NCBI GenBank assembly: GCA_963736355.1
Contig: CAVTOO010000007.1
Coordinates: 62,001 to 126,000, forward strand
Reading direction: 5' to 3'
Origin: CAVTOO01 sp963736355
Lineage (GTDB): Bacteria > Pseudomonadota > Alphaproteobacteria > Rhizobiales > Xanthobacteraceae
Length of the DNA stretch: 64,000 nt
Part shown: piece by piece, positions 9,485 through 19,060 of the stretch
Layout of the letters: every line of letters begins with the position of its first letter
How positions within the stretch are numbered: the first letter of the stretch is position 1
Made by a program: the position numbers and the translations under genes
Notes under the pieces: model-generated
Database searches by the model: none
The model's input: the letters and a program-made list of their open reading frames with translations, nothing else
Told to the model about the DNA's origin: nothing

Positions 9485-9567
9485 TCGGGGCCCGTTGCAA
9501 CGCGAGGCGCCCAAGGTGCGCGACGCCGCCCAGATATACCGCCTTCAAGGTTTAAAGAAAATTGCCG

Positions 9568-10630
9568 TCAGCCACCCGAGCGCCGTGTTTTTCGCGGCGG
9601 CTGGGCATAATCGGGCACCCTGAAGCGGCGCCGGTAGATGCCCGGCGCGAGACCGGTGACCCGCTTGAACAGCCGCCGGAAGAACGCCGGTTCCTCGTAG
9701 CCCACTTTCCAGCTGATCTCGTCGACGGAGGCTTCCGTCCGCTCGAGACGGCGCTTGGCGTCCTCGATCCTCAGGCGCTGCACATAGGCGATCGGGCTCA
9801 AACCGGTCGCGCTGGTGAAACGGCGCTTGAAGGTGCGCTCGGTCAGCCCCGCGCGCCGGATCATGTCGTCGAGCGGATTGGCCACGGAAAAATGCGTGGC
9901 GACCCAGTCCTGTGCTGTCTGCACGGCAACGTCGCCATGATCCTTGCGCCCCTCGAACACGATGTAGGGCGCCAGCCCGTCCTGATGCCATTGCAGGGCG
10001 AAGAAGCGCGCCACGGCCTGCGCTGCCGTCGCGCCGGCATGACGCGCGATCAGATACAGAACCAGATCGTGCCAGGTCATGGAGGCGCCCGAGGTGATCA
10101 GTTCGTCGTGCTTGCCGGACGTCACCAGCACGCGCTCGGGATGAATCGCGCACATCGGGAAAGGCGTCGGCGAATGCGCCCGCATAGCCGAAATGCACCG
10201 TCGCATCCTTCTCGTCGAACAGCCCGGTCTCGGCGAGCAGGAAAATCCCCGAGCAGGCCGAACACAGCAGCGCGCCGCGGCGATGCATGGCGCGGAACCA
10301 TGCGACCAGTTCGGGATGCTGCTGCTTCTTCCATCCCTCGGGGCCGAGCAGGATCGACGGCACGATGATGATGTCCGTGGCCTCGATATCCGTGATGCTG
10401 CGCTGGACGGTGACCGGGACATGGCTCGCCAGCTTCAGGGGGCCGGTCTCGAGCCCGACGATCTCGACGCGAAACGGCGGCGGATCGAAGGTCACATCGC
10501 CGAACTTCGCCATCATCGTGAATGCGTTCATCACGTCGAAGATGCCGCTCAGCGTCGAGACCACCGCCTCGGGAATCGCGACGAGGCTGACATGCAGCGG
10601 TTTCGATCCGATCGTGGCTTGGCGAGGCAT
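9568..10630 (-). CDS. GlxA/FtrA-type AraC family transcriptional regulator, frame-disrupted
   Basis: About 353 residues in two parts. The N-terminal ~200 residues form a DJ-1/PfpI-like domain (VSLVAIPEAVVSTLSG, LCSACSGIFLLAETGL with the nucleophile-elbow cysteine), typical of GlxA regulators. The C-terminal ~100 residues are an AraC DNA-binding domain with two helix-turn-helix units (RRAGLTERTFKRRF, VGYEEPAFFRRLFK). One frame break near 10150-10165 separates the two. ATG at 10630. It is divergent from the methyltransferase at 10818 and could control it; this is inferred from position only. Confidence 0.85.
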
Positions 10631-10817
10631 GCAATGTCCGTTGGCGCGAAGGCGGCGAGAGTAGCTCCGGGCAGTTCCTGACGCCACACGCGCCTGTGAC
10701 GCACCGGATGGCACAAACGGCCCGATTTTGGACAGTCCCGCTCTGCTGCCGGTTCAATCGTCGGCCATTTTCCCTGCCAAGGCTCGGCCCCGCCCGAGCG
10801 ACAACAGGAGAAAAACC

Positions 10818-11901
10818 ATGGATACGTTGCAACCCGGCGCCATCGATTCCGCGAAACTCGATGTGCTTCTCGGACGCGCGATCGCCGACATTTCCGCCGG
10901 CTATGGCGGCGTCATGATCAGCATCGGCAACCGGCTCGGGCTCTACAAGGCGATGGCCGGCGCGGGCCCGCTGACCTCGCGCGAACTGGCCAGCCGCACC
11001 GGCTGCGCCGAACGCTACGTGCGCGAATGGCTCAACTCGCAGGTCGCCGGCGGCTACGTCAGCTATCACGCCATCAGCAACACCTACGAGCTGACGCCGG
11101 AGCAGGCTTTCGTTCTCGCCGACGAAGACAGCCCTGTCTTCATGCCGAATGCGTGGTCTGTTCCCGCCTCGATGTGGGCCGACGAGACACAAGGCCGTCG
11201 AAGCCTTCCGCACCGGCAACGGCATTCCCTGGGGCGATCACGACGGGCGGCTCTTTTGCGGCGTCGCGGCGTTCTATCGCAATGCCTATCGCGGCAGTCT
11301 CGTGCCGGAATGGCTGCCGGCGCTCGACGGCGTCGTCGACAAGCTGAAGGCCGGCGCCCTCGTCGCCGACATCGGCTGCGGTCACGGCCATTCGACCGTG
11401 CTGATGGCGCAGGCGTTCCCGAAGTCGCAATTTCACGGCTTCGACGTGCATCGCGCAATCCGTCGATCGAAGCGCAAAACGTCGCGGCCAGGGCCGGCGT
11501 CGGCCGGCGGGCGAACTTCGTCACGGCGCGGGCCGACGACTATCCCGGCACGGGCTACGATCTGATCTGCTTCTTCGATTGCCTGCATGACATGGGCGAC
11601 CCGGTCGCCGCCGCGCCGGCACGCGGCCAAGGCGCATCGCGCGCGACGGCACGGTGATGCTGGTCGAGCCCTTCGCCAACGACCGGGTCGAGGACAATAT
11701 CTCGCCGGTGGCGCGGACTGTATTACGCCGCGTCGACGACGATCTGCTGCGCGCACGCGATCTCCGAGGGCGGCCACATGGTGCTCGGCGCGCAGGCCGG
11801 CGAAGCGCGCCTGGCGGACGTGTTCCGCAAGGCCGGCTTCACGCGCTTCCGCCGGGCGCATGCCGACGCCGTTCAACCTGATCCTTGAAGCGAGGCTTTG
11901 A
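10818..11901 (+). CDS. Class I SAM-dependent methyltransferase, heavily frame-disrupted
   Basis: About 355 residues after repair. The N-terminal ~95 residues look like a winged-helix or dimerisation region (GLYKAMAGAGPLTSRELA, CAERYVREWLNS). The SAM-binding motif I is VADIGCGHGHSTVLMAQAFP, with later motifs ICFFDCLHDMGDP and MLVEPFA. The substrate is unknown. At least five frame breaks (near 11180, 11450, 11620, 11720, 11860) cut the gene, among the densest clusters in the window; decay cannot be ruled out, but every fragment still matches the family. ATG at 10818 follows AACAGGAGAAAAACC. Divergent from the GlxA-type regulator. Confidence 0.7.
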
Positions 11902-11915
11902 TCCGGCGCGGCGCC

Positions 11916-14462
11916 CTATTCCGCGGCCTGCAACGCGGATGTCCCCGGGCCGAAGCGGCTCAGGTCGAGGATGATCAGCATGTCTGCAGGGCCGCTGCCG
12001 CTGCCCTGCAGGCTGACGACGCCGAGCGCCGGCATCTCGCAATTCCATTCGAAGGGCGCAATCTCGGCCGGCACCACCTGCGGAATATCCGCAAGATCGT
12101 CGACCAGGAAGCCGACTGATCCGTTTGGCGTCTTGACCACCACAATCTGCTGAACGGCAATATCGACGGCCTGGCCCGTCGCGCCGATCGCGCGCGCCAG
12201 TTCCAGCACGGGGATCGGCGTGTCACGGTGCAGCTTGTAGCCGACCATCGGGCCCGATCCGACCTGCCCCGCAGCCGTGATGCCGTCGGCTGGTATCGCT
12301 TCGACAACTTCATCGGCTCTGACACCCAGCCAATGGCCTCCGACACGGAAGGTCGCGACCTCGATGCTGTCGATGTCCGCACGCCTCGGCTGCGCTGCGA
12401 CGGAATGGGCGGCCCTTGACGGGCGCACGCCGCTGACGCTCGTTGCCGTGCTGAGCGGCACGGCACAGATCGAGACGATATCGCTGACATATCCGTCAGA
12501 CCGCTTGTACTCACGATAGCCCGCCGACATCGCAGCACCGATGGCCCAGCATTGACCATCTCGCGTCAGGATCGTCGACACGCCCTCCCCGTTACGCAGG
12601 CTTGAGACATCGAACCCCAGCGAAGCTGTTGCGCCGACGCGATACGCCGCATCTGTCGAGGCGATGACCCGGCCGTCGCGATCGAGAAAGAGCGCGAAAC
12701 TGCCTGCAATCGGCACGCCTTGCGGATCGCACGGCAGCGCGTCGCTGAGCATCGCCGCGAATTGCGGGGCTGCATCGAAGACAATCGCGATACCGCCCGC
12801 ACTCTGGCGCGATTCCAGATGCTGTACCGAGGCCGCGTAGATATAGGTTGCCCGTTCACCGTAAAGCGATGACGGCTCGAATGCGGAAACGACGTAATCC
12901 TGCGTGGTCCGCAGCGCCAGCGTGCGCGCTGTCCATTCGGCATCGAGCTTCTCGCCGACACGATGGCTTTCCGATGGCTGCGACACGGCGACGATGACGC
13001 CGTCGGCATCGAACAGGATCAAATTGGTATAAACCGTATAAAGCCCGTTGATCTTCGCCAGCACCGGCGCGCAATTGTGCGCCGCCTCGCGCGAAGCTTC
13101 ACCAAGCGCACGGCGGAAAGTCGTATCGAGCGCCCACCAGCGGCAATCGTTGGCGCGCTCGTAGAGATTGCGATCCATGACATCGATGGCGAAGGCCGCG
13201 CGCGACTGCACGTTCTGCAGAAGCGCGGCGATCACCGTCTGCTGCAGATTGGAAATCGCCTGATCGAAAACCGTCTGTGTCCTGGCGCCGGCATTGGACA
13301 TCTCGCGCAACAGCGCCTTGGAAAAATCAGCGCTGCTTTCCGACGCCTCCGCAAGTTTCACGGACCCGTTCCAGACCGAGCGGCTGAGATTGCGCTGGAT
13401 CTGCGCCGCCTGTCGCGGCACCGCGCGCAGCGACTCCGGAAACAATGTCGACTCGCGCAGAATGCTCTCAAGCGCCTGCGTGTCGATAGAAGCCGCCACG
13501 GCGCCATCGTCGACGAAAGCTTGCTCGACCGGAACCAGCCCCAGCCCGACCCATCCTTTGGGGCCGCCATAACCCTGATAACCGGCGCCGCTGCAAGCCA
13601 CCGCGAGATATTGCCGCCCGCCGATGCGCACGATGTCGCCATCGGCCTGCGCCACGCCGGGCGGCAATGCGAGCCCGTTCGGCAACTGGATCGCACATGA
13701 CGATGCAATCACGCGGTTGTCCGCACTCACCGTCGCGAGAACCGCCCAGTCGCTGGCCGTCAGAAGATTGCGGAACACGCTCTCGAGTTCGTCGTGCAGC
13801 CGGAAAACGAGCGCAAGCGCACCGAGAGCGTTCCCGCCCTCGCCGACAACGCGATAGGCATAAACAAGATGATGCCCATCGGGCAGGAAATCCGCCTCGC
13901 CGAAGAATTCGACATAGGCCGCGCCGGTGGACAGCGTCTCGCGCAGCAGATCATGCGAGGTTTCCTTCGCCGGATGTGCATCGAGACGCGCACAGATGTG
14001 CCCGGCGGCGGAGATCAGCACGATGTCGGCATAGACCGAATATTTGGCAACGTATTCGCGAAAACGCGCTTCAAGCGCGTCACGGCCGTCGCTGCCGCCG
14101 GATTCCAGAAAATTGCGGATTTCTGTATCGGCTGCAAGAAAGCCGATATCGGCGGTGCGCTCGAACAGATTGCGCACGAGAATATCGATGCTGTTGCGCG
14201 CCTTGGTGCGGAGCCCGTCAAGCGACTTTGTCTTGGTCTCGACACCGAGTTGATTCAGAAGATCGCCGGTCAGCCGCTCGAAGGCTTGCCGTGTATCCGA
14301 CATCTCCGCCGCGCCCAGCGACAACTCGCCAAGCAACGCAAGCGTGTCCCAGCCTGACTGCAGGTTGGCCAGAACCTCGCGGTATTCCTCGACGTCATGC
14401 ATATGGCGAATTAAGCCGGCTAACGCCGGATCAATCGCGATCCCTTTATACAGCGCAGTCAC
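11916..14462 (-). CDS. Soluble tandem sensor–CheW protein
   Basis: 848 residues and intact. Two related regions, roughly residues 85-390 and 425-700, each begin with a helix ending in a similar block (VRNLFERTADIGFLAAD and MDRNLYERANDCRWWALD), then a Cache-like alpha/beta sensor fold with VYADIVLISAAGHI or VYTNLILFDADGVI. The last ~140 residues are a CheW domain (FRVGGHWLGVRADEVVEAI, VELARAIG-like LELARAIGATG, VVVKTPNGSVGFLVDDLADI). No hydrophobic helix long enough to span the membrane is seen and there is no signal peptide, although Cache domains are normally periplasmic. Start: GTG at 14462 (VTALYKGIAID); the open frame continues upstream but is unlike protein. Likely role: scaffold or sensor for a chemotaxis-type kinase. 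Confidence 0.78.
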   Translation of the reverse strand: MTALYKGIAIDPALAGLIRHMHDVEEYREVLANLQSGWDTLALLGELSLGAAEMSDTRQAFERLTGDLLNQLGVETKTKSLDGLRTKARNSIDILVRNLFERTADIGFLAADTEIRNFLESGGSDGRDALEARFREYVAKYSVYADIVLISAAGHICARLDAHPAKETSHDLLRETLSTGAAYVEFFGEADFLPDGHHLVYAYRVVGEGGNALGALALVFRLHDELESVFRNLLTASDWAVLATVSADNRVIASSCAIQLPNGLALPPGVAQADGDIVRIGGRQYLAVACSGAGYQGYGGPKGWVGLGLVPVEQAFVDDGAVAASIDTQALESILRESTLFPESLRAVPRQAAQIQRNLSRSVWNGSVKLAEASESSADFSKALLREMSNAGARTQTVFDQAISNLQQTVIAALLQNVQSRAAFAIDVMDRNLYERANDCRWWALDTTFRRALGEASREAAHNCAPVLAKINGLYTVYTNLILFDADGVIVAVSQPSESHRVGEKLDAEWTARTLALRTTQDYVVSAFEPSSLYGERATYIYAASVQHLESRQSAGGIAIVFDAAPQFAAMLSDALPCDPQGVPIAGSFALFLDRDGRVIASTDAAYRVGATASLGFDVSSLRNGEGVSTILTRDGQCWAIGAAMSAGYREYKRSDGYVSDIVSICAVPLSTATSVSGVRPSRAAHSVAAQPRRADIDSIEVATFRVGGHWLGVRADEVVEAIPADGITAAGQVGSGPMVGYKLHRDTPIPVLELARAIGATGQAVDIAVQQIVVVKTPNGSVGFLVDDLADIPQVVPAEIAPFEWNCEMPALGVVSLQGSGSGPADMLIILDLSRFGPGTSALQAAE

Positions 14463-14593
14463 GTGTATCCCCGGAATCAATCGCGCGGCGCGAGTAGAAG
14501 TGTGACGGGGCAATTCGAAAAGAGTGCAGACTGCCTTATTGTTAGGCAGTAGGCAGGCTTGTGCAATCGAAGGCGGGAAGCAAACGATTCGAT

Positions 14594-15067
14594 TTACGCC
14601 ACCAGCGGCGCAACGATCGCGTTCAATATCTTCGCAGCATCGCCCGGATTCAATCGCACCTGCAAACCGCGCTGGCCTCCATTGATAAACACAAATTCTT
14701 GCACCATCGCCTGCTCCTCGATGGCGACTTTCGGCGGCTTCATCTGACCGAACGGGCTGATGCCGCCGACCTTGTAGCCCGTGATGCGCTCGGCATCGGC
14801 GGGCTTCATCATCTGCGCTGACTTTCCACCGAACGCCGCCGCGAGCTTCTTCATCGAGACTTCGCGATCGGACGGCACGACCACACACACCGGCTTGCCG
14901 TCGACCAGCGCCATGAGGGATTTCAGCACGCGCGCGGGCGGCTCGCCCAGCGCCTCGGCCGCCTGCAAGCCGATGCTGTCAGCGTCGGGATCGTAGTCGT
15001 AGGCATGGACAGAAAATTCAACGCCCGCCAGTTCCAGAGCTTTCGTCGCGCGCGTGGATCTGGACAT
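14594..15067 (-). CDS. ybaK: YbaK/EbsC family Cys-tRNA(Pro) deacylase
   Basis: 157 residues. YbaK hydrolyses mischarged Cys-tRNA(Pro), protecting translation accuracy. Family motifs: GEPPARVLKSLMALVDG, VVVPSDREVSMKKLAAAFGGKSAQMM containing the conserved lysine used in catalysis, and GYKVGGISPFGQ. Length is normal for YbaK. ATG at 15067 is chosen (MSRSTRATKAL) over an out-of-family extension to 15106. It reads towards the sensor–CheW gene with a gap of about 130 bases. Confidence 0.9.
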   Translation of the reverse strand: MSRSTRATKALELAGVEFSVHAYDYDPDADSIGLQAAEALGEPPARVLKSLMALVDGKPVCVVVPSDREVSMKKLAAAFGGKSAQMMKPADAERITGYKVGGISPFGQMKPPKVAIEEQAMVQEFVFINGGQRGLQVRLNPGDAAKILNAIVAPLVA

Positions 15068-15178
15068 GGCAGTTGAGCAGCTCCCGCTTCGGCGGAGGCC
15101 GTTCATGCGCCTACGCTCCGTGGGCGCCAGTCAAGCGTGCGAAGCCGGTTTGCGTCAAGAGACCGCCGCGCGGCGACG

Positions 15179-15667
15179 CTACCGCAAATTCACCTTGGCG
15201 ACCTTGTCCTTGTAATCCTGCTTCGGGTCCATCCCGACCAGCATCTTGATGCCCGCGAACAGGCTCGACGCATCGCCCCAGATCTGCGCCGTGTCGGGAT
15301 CGAGGCGAAGCAGCGCAAGCTTGGGATCGTCCTTGCCGCCTTCGTACCAGGCCGCGACATACGCGTTCCACAGCCGGTCCACCACCGCCTTGTCGGTATC
15401 CACGCGCAGCGTGCCGTGCACCGCGGCAAACAGATCGTGACCCTTGGATGCAAAGGTCGCAACCGCACGCGCGTTGCTGTGAAGCTGCCGCACCAGATCG
15501 CTGTCTTTCGCAGTGAAGAACCAGATCGGGCCGCCCTCGTCGCGCTCGAGCTGCGCGGTCATCGGGCGCGTGTGGCTTTCCGCGACGCCGCTGATCCCGA
15601 CCATCATGGTCATGTCGGATTTCAGCGCCTTCCAGAATTTGGTTTCGAGTTCCGCAGGCGTGGTCAT
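15179..15667 (-). CDS. Pyridoxamine-5'-phosphate-oxidase-like FMN-binding protein (general stress protein 26 type)
   Basis: 162 residues. TTPAELETKFWKALKSDMTMMVG, PMTAQLERDEGGPIWFFTA and DVGCLWNAYV-like RLWNAYVAAWYEGGKDD match the general stress protein 26 branch of the split-barrel flavin-binding fold. Members bind FMN or related flavins; the reaction is not defined. ATG at 15667 follows AGAGGATTTGAC. It lies downstream of the DUF533, TerC and USP genes on the same strand, which agrees with a stress-related role. Confidence 0.82.
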   Translation of the reverse strand: MTTPAELETKFWKALKSDMTMMVGISGVAESHTRPMTAQLERDEGGPIWFFTAKDSDLVRQLHSNARAVATFASKGHDLFAAVHGTLRVDTDKAVVDRLWNAYVAAWYEGGKDDPKLALLRLDPDTAQIWGDASSLFAGIKMLVGMDPKQDYKDKVAKVNLR

Positions 15668-15746
15668 GTCAAATCCTCTGTTTGAGGAAGTAACGACCGC
15701 GCCGTAATAAGGTTCCTGCGGCTCCACCGATGCTGCCAGCATCAGA

Positions 15747-16505
15747 TCACGGGTTTGCGCGGCCCGCGGCCTCGATGTTTCTCCGGAGCAGCGGATCAAG
15801 ACCGAGCTTGTTGGCCAGGTCGTCGAGCCAGGCTGCCTCGCTGGACGTATCGGCGTCGATCGCGATGAAGGCGGCCAGGTACACCTGCGCGGCCTCCTCA
15901 GGAGAATTCGCCGCGGCAGCGAGTTGCTCCGGCGTATCCGGGCGGGCAATCAAAAACTCAAGAAAATGCCGTTCTTCGCCCGGAAGCCCGCTGGCTTCGA
16001 CCCGCTCAATCAGACGGGAACGCTCGGCCTCGTCGAGCCGGCCATCCGCCATGGCCGAGGCGATCATCGCGCGCAACAGAAGAGTAGCATTATTCTCTTC
16101 GTGCACAACGGTCGGTGGCGACAGAAAACCGCCCAATGCCGGTTGTGCCGCACCGGCCTGCTGCGGGGATAAGCCGCCAATCGCATCGCGCATGTTCTGA
16201 GGGATTATCGGCTTGCCGTCGCGATAGTTGCTATAGGCCTTGTAGGCGAGCCCTCCAAGCAGAGCGACGGTGCCGACCTGCAAAGCGCTGCCGGCAAGCT
16301 TGCGCGCATGCTTTGAGGTCAAAAGGGTACCCGCCAACCCGCCCGCAAGTGCGCCAGTACCGAGGGCACCCGCATTGTTAGAGAGGAATTCGCCGATACC
16401 TTGGCTTCTGCCTTGATCACCCGATTGCGCAACCCTCCCGTTGCTGTGCGGGGACGCCGTATCGCCCGCCAGAACGGTGTTCAGCAAGTTGTTTATGTCG
16501 ATCAT
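15747..16505 (-). CDS. DUF533 protein with a TerB-like C-terminal domain
   Basis: 252 residues. The start (MIDINNLLNTVLAGD) and glycine/alanine-rich middle (GTGALAGGLAGTLLTSKHARK) followed by YKAYSNYRDGK match DUF533, the YebE type. Residues ~150-240 form a TerB-like helical domain with the acidic motif IASAMADGRLDEAERSRL. The family is linked with envelope stress and tellurite-type resistance, but no activity is established. ATG at 16505 has a strong AGGAGAATGAA ribosome site. TerC lies directly upstream on the same strand, so the two sit together as a TerB/TerC pair. Confidence 0.83.
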   Translation of the reverse strand: MIDINNLLNTVLAGDTASPHSNGRVAQSGDQGRSQGIGEFLSNNAGALGTGALAGGLAGTLLTSKHARKLAGSALQVGTVALLGGLAYKAYSNYRDGKPIIPQNMRDAIGGLSPQQAGAAQPALGGFLSPPTVVHEENNATLLLRAMIASAMADGRLDEAERSRLIERVEASGLPGEERHFLEFLIARPDTPEQLAAAANSPEEAAQVYLAAFIAIDADTSSEAAWLDDLANKLGLDPLLRRNIEAAGRANP

Positions 16506-16632
16506 TTCATTCTCCTGTGATGGACTGGCCGTCGATGCGTCTGCGGACATGCATTCTTAGTGTTGCGGCGTCGCGGCAACGCATCGCGAACTCAGGGCTT
16601 CGGCAGAGACACGCGATGGAGCGCAGGCGACA

Positions 16633-17703
16633 TCAATGGTCATCGGTCGTCTCCGGTTGTTGGGGAACGGTTTCTCTGGCGGCGATAGCGGAAGTCGGAG
16701 CCGGTAAACCGCGATAATCGGTTTCGTCTCTCGCAGCCGCGCGGGTCTTCCAGAGCGAGAACATGACCCCGCCAGGATGAGCGACAGGGTCACGCCGAGC
16801 GAGATCGCGGGGTCAAGCTTGCCGACGATCTGGTTCCAGAAGATCTTGGCGCCGATGAAGACGAGCACGACGGCGAGCGCGTACTTCAGATACTCGAAGC
16901 GGTGGACCATCGCGGCCAGAGCGAAGTAGAGGGCACGGAGGCCGAGGATCGCCATGATGTTGGCCGTGAACACGATGTAGGTGTCGGTCGTGATGGCAAA
17001 GATGGCCGGCACCGAGTCCACGGCGAAGACGAGGTCGGCGATGTTGATGACGACCAGCGCCAGGAACAGCGGCGTGGCGAAGCGCACCATCTCGCCGGTC
17101 TGCGGGTCCGGCTTGCGGACAAAGAAGTGCGGAACCGTGCAATTCGGTCGAAAGCCGCATGCGCTTCGACAGGAAACGCACGATTGGATTCTTCGATACG
17201 TCCTTATCGCCTTCGCCGACGACAAGGATCTTGATCCCTGTGGCGATCAGGAAGGCGCCGAAGACGTACAGCACCCACTCGTACTGCTGTACGAGGGCTG
17301 CGCCGAGCCCGATCATGATGCCGCGCAAAACCAGCACCGCGATGATTCCCCAGAGAAGCGCGCGGTACTGGTATTTGGCAGGAATCGCGAAGTAGCTGAA
17401 GATGAGGGAGATTACGAAGACGTTGTCGATCGAAAGTGCCTTCTCGAGGGCATATCCGGTGAAGTACTCCATGCCCGATGTCGGGCCCATCGACCACCAC
17501 AGCCAGGCGCCGAATACAAGCGCGATCGCGATGTAGAGCGCAGACAAAACCAGACTTTCGCCGACACCGAGTTCTTTGTCGTGCTTGTGAAGGACGCCGA
17601 GATCGAAGGCGAGCAGCGCGCCGACGATGCAAAGAAAGGCGCCCCAGAGCCAAGTGGGCTTACTGAGGAAATCAGCGGTTAAGAAGTCGGCGAGCAATTC
17701 CAT
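16633..17703 (-). CDS. TerC family membrane protein (Alx-like), frame-disrupted
   Basis: TerC/Alx proteins are polytopic inner-membrane proteins implicated in manganese or other metal export and in tellurite resistance. Residues read LWGAFLCIVGALLAFDLGVLHK at the start, then EKALSIDNVFVISLIF and, in the second frame, NIADLVFAVDSVPAIFAIT; the acidic residues in these two helices (SIDNVF and AVDSVPA) are the conserved TerC metal-site pair. Frame breaks lie near 17125 and 16770; after the second, the tail GVMFSLWKTRAAARDETDYRG ends at the TGA at 16633. ATG at 17703 follows AAGGATCACTCC. Only 49 bases separate it from the USP gene, so no riboswitch of the TerC type fits in between. Confidence 0.85.
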
Positions 17704-17752
17704 GGAGTGATCCTTGAAGTGTTGCGGCCGTCGCGTGGTTCGTCGAATTCAA

Positions 17753-18605
17753 TCAATGCGAAAGGAGCACCGGCAGCGGCGGGCTGGCGACGATGGTCGT
17801 CGTTGCGCCGCCGAGGATGAAGTCGCGCATGCGTGAGCGCCCGTAGGCGCCCCATCACCAGCAGGTCGATGGTCGTGGCGGTTGCATATTCTTCGAGAGC
17901 CAGGCCGATCGGGCGCCCGGCGGCCTCTTCCTCTTCCAGGACGGCCTTGATCCCGTGACAGGCCAAATGCTTTGCCAGTTCCGCTACCCGAGTGCATGGT
18001 GTCGATCGTCTTTTCCTGTGTGACGGTCACCACACGCACCGTCTTGGCACGCTCCAGGATCGGGAGGGCATCGGCCACGGCCCGTGCCGCGGACCGGCTG
18101 AAGTCCCAAGCCACTCCGACGACGTCGAAAGACGAGGGCCTGCGACGCCTCGGTTCTTCTGGAAGGACAATCGTGGGGCGTCCGGAGCCTAATACAACGC
18201 GCTCCGCCACAAAATGTTGAAGCGTCGCCTGCTCACCGATCGGGATCATTGTAATATTGTGCAGCCTGGCATGTTCAGTCACGAGGTGCACGCCAGCTGC
18301 GAGGTCGTGCACGAACTCGACTATCTTCTCGTGCGGAATGCCTCGCTTCGTCGCCATGCTTTCGAATGCGTTGAGAATTGCTTGCACGTTTCTGCGCTTT
18401 TCTGCCGCTCGGCCGCAACCATTCCCGGGATATCCAGCAGCGCATTTGCAAGGACGTTGCCGGCGTTTGCGAACTTGATTTTGAAAGTGAGCGCCGAGAT
18501 GTGCGCGCCCAAAACCTCGGCGAAGAGGACTGCTTGCTCGATCGAATGCGACCGGAGTGCCTCGGGATAGCTGCTCAACTGCAGCAAGGCATCCTTGAAA
18601 GCCAT
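17753..18605 (-). CDS. Universal stress protein with two USP domains, frame-disrupted
   Basis: About 280 residues after repair. Two UspA-like domains: the first (start MAFKDALLQLSSYPE) ends around LGSGRPTIVLPEEP, the second begins at DVVGVAWDFSRSAARAVADA and ends with GAYGRSRMRDFILGGATTTIV, the ATP-binding G-x2-G-x9-G(S/T) signature. Frame breaks near 18390, 17970 and 17850. Tandem USPs are common in alphaproteobacteria and respond to starvation and oxidative stress. ATG at 18605 follows GAGGAAAATAGA. It is first in a likely operon with TerC and DUF533. Confidence 0.83.
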
Positions 18606-18721
18606 TCTATTTTCCTCGATCGATCTTCGGTTTCTGATGTTGAAGCCGTCGCGGCGCCGGCGAACTACCGACGCGGAGAACTTTGCGCGCCGGTTCGGAT
18701 CGATTTACACAACCCTTTTCG

Positions 18722-18964
18722 CTATCCGCGCGGTCTGACGCGGGCCAGCGCGAGACTTCGGTGCCGCATCGGCTGAAACAGCCTCATCTTGCCGCGACGG
18801 TTCAATTGCTCGACGAATTCGATTTGCTCGCGGAAGTGCAACTTGAGCCGTTTGAGCGCTTGTAGCGCGAGGCTGTCCGACAAAGGCCGGGCCTGCTCTT
18901 CCTTGATACGCTTCTGGATGGCGGCATGACGGCGGCGAAGAGATTTCAAAAGCTGACTTATCAC
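18722..18964 (-). CDS. DUF465 (YdcH-like) small protein
   Basis: 80 residues. The pattern RRRHAAIQKRIKEEQARP with LQALKRLKLHFREQIEFVEQL matches DUF465, short helical-hairpin proteins of unknown function common in alphaproteobacteria. The tail is arginine-rich. The start is GTG at 18964, directly after GGGAGGTTC. It is divergent from the OxyR-like gene, with 96 bases between them. Confidence 0.75.
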   Translation of the reverse strand: MISQLLKSLRRRHAAIQKRIKEEQARPLSDSLALQALKRLKLHFREQIEFVEQLNRRGKMRLFQPMRHRSLALARVRPRG

Positions 18965-19060
18965 GAACCTCCCTAGTCTCGATGGAGGGAATATGAGTTC
19001 GCCAGAACAATAGTTCCAATTGATTGTTGCAATAACCGTATTAGTCTATAACTATCGGGC
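18965..19060. promoter_or_regulatory. Divergent control region between the DUF465 and OxyR-like genes
   Basis: This 96-base spacer is AT-richer than its surroundings. It contains ATAG and CTAT blocks (ATAG at 19010, CTATAACTAT near 19045-19054) and the dyad ATTG…CAAT around 19019-19032, fitting a LysR-type T-N11-A site. It is a reasonable place for autoregulation by the regulator encoded to its right; this is inferred from position and pattern. Confidence 0.4.

Noticed and set aside
8423..9610. 395-residue plus-strand open frame opposite the GGDEF gene
   Set aside because: Very Arg/Gln/His-rich, no motif; the other strand holds an intact diguanylate cyclase.
16506..17752. A manganese (yybP-ykoY) riboswitch ahead of TerC
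   Set aside because: Only 49 bases separate TerC from the upstream USP gene and they show no such fold.
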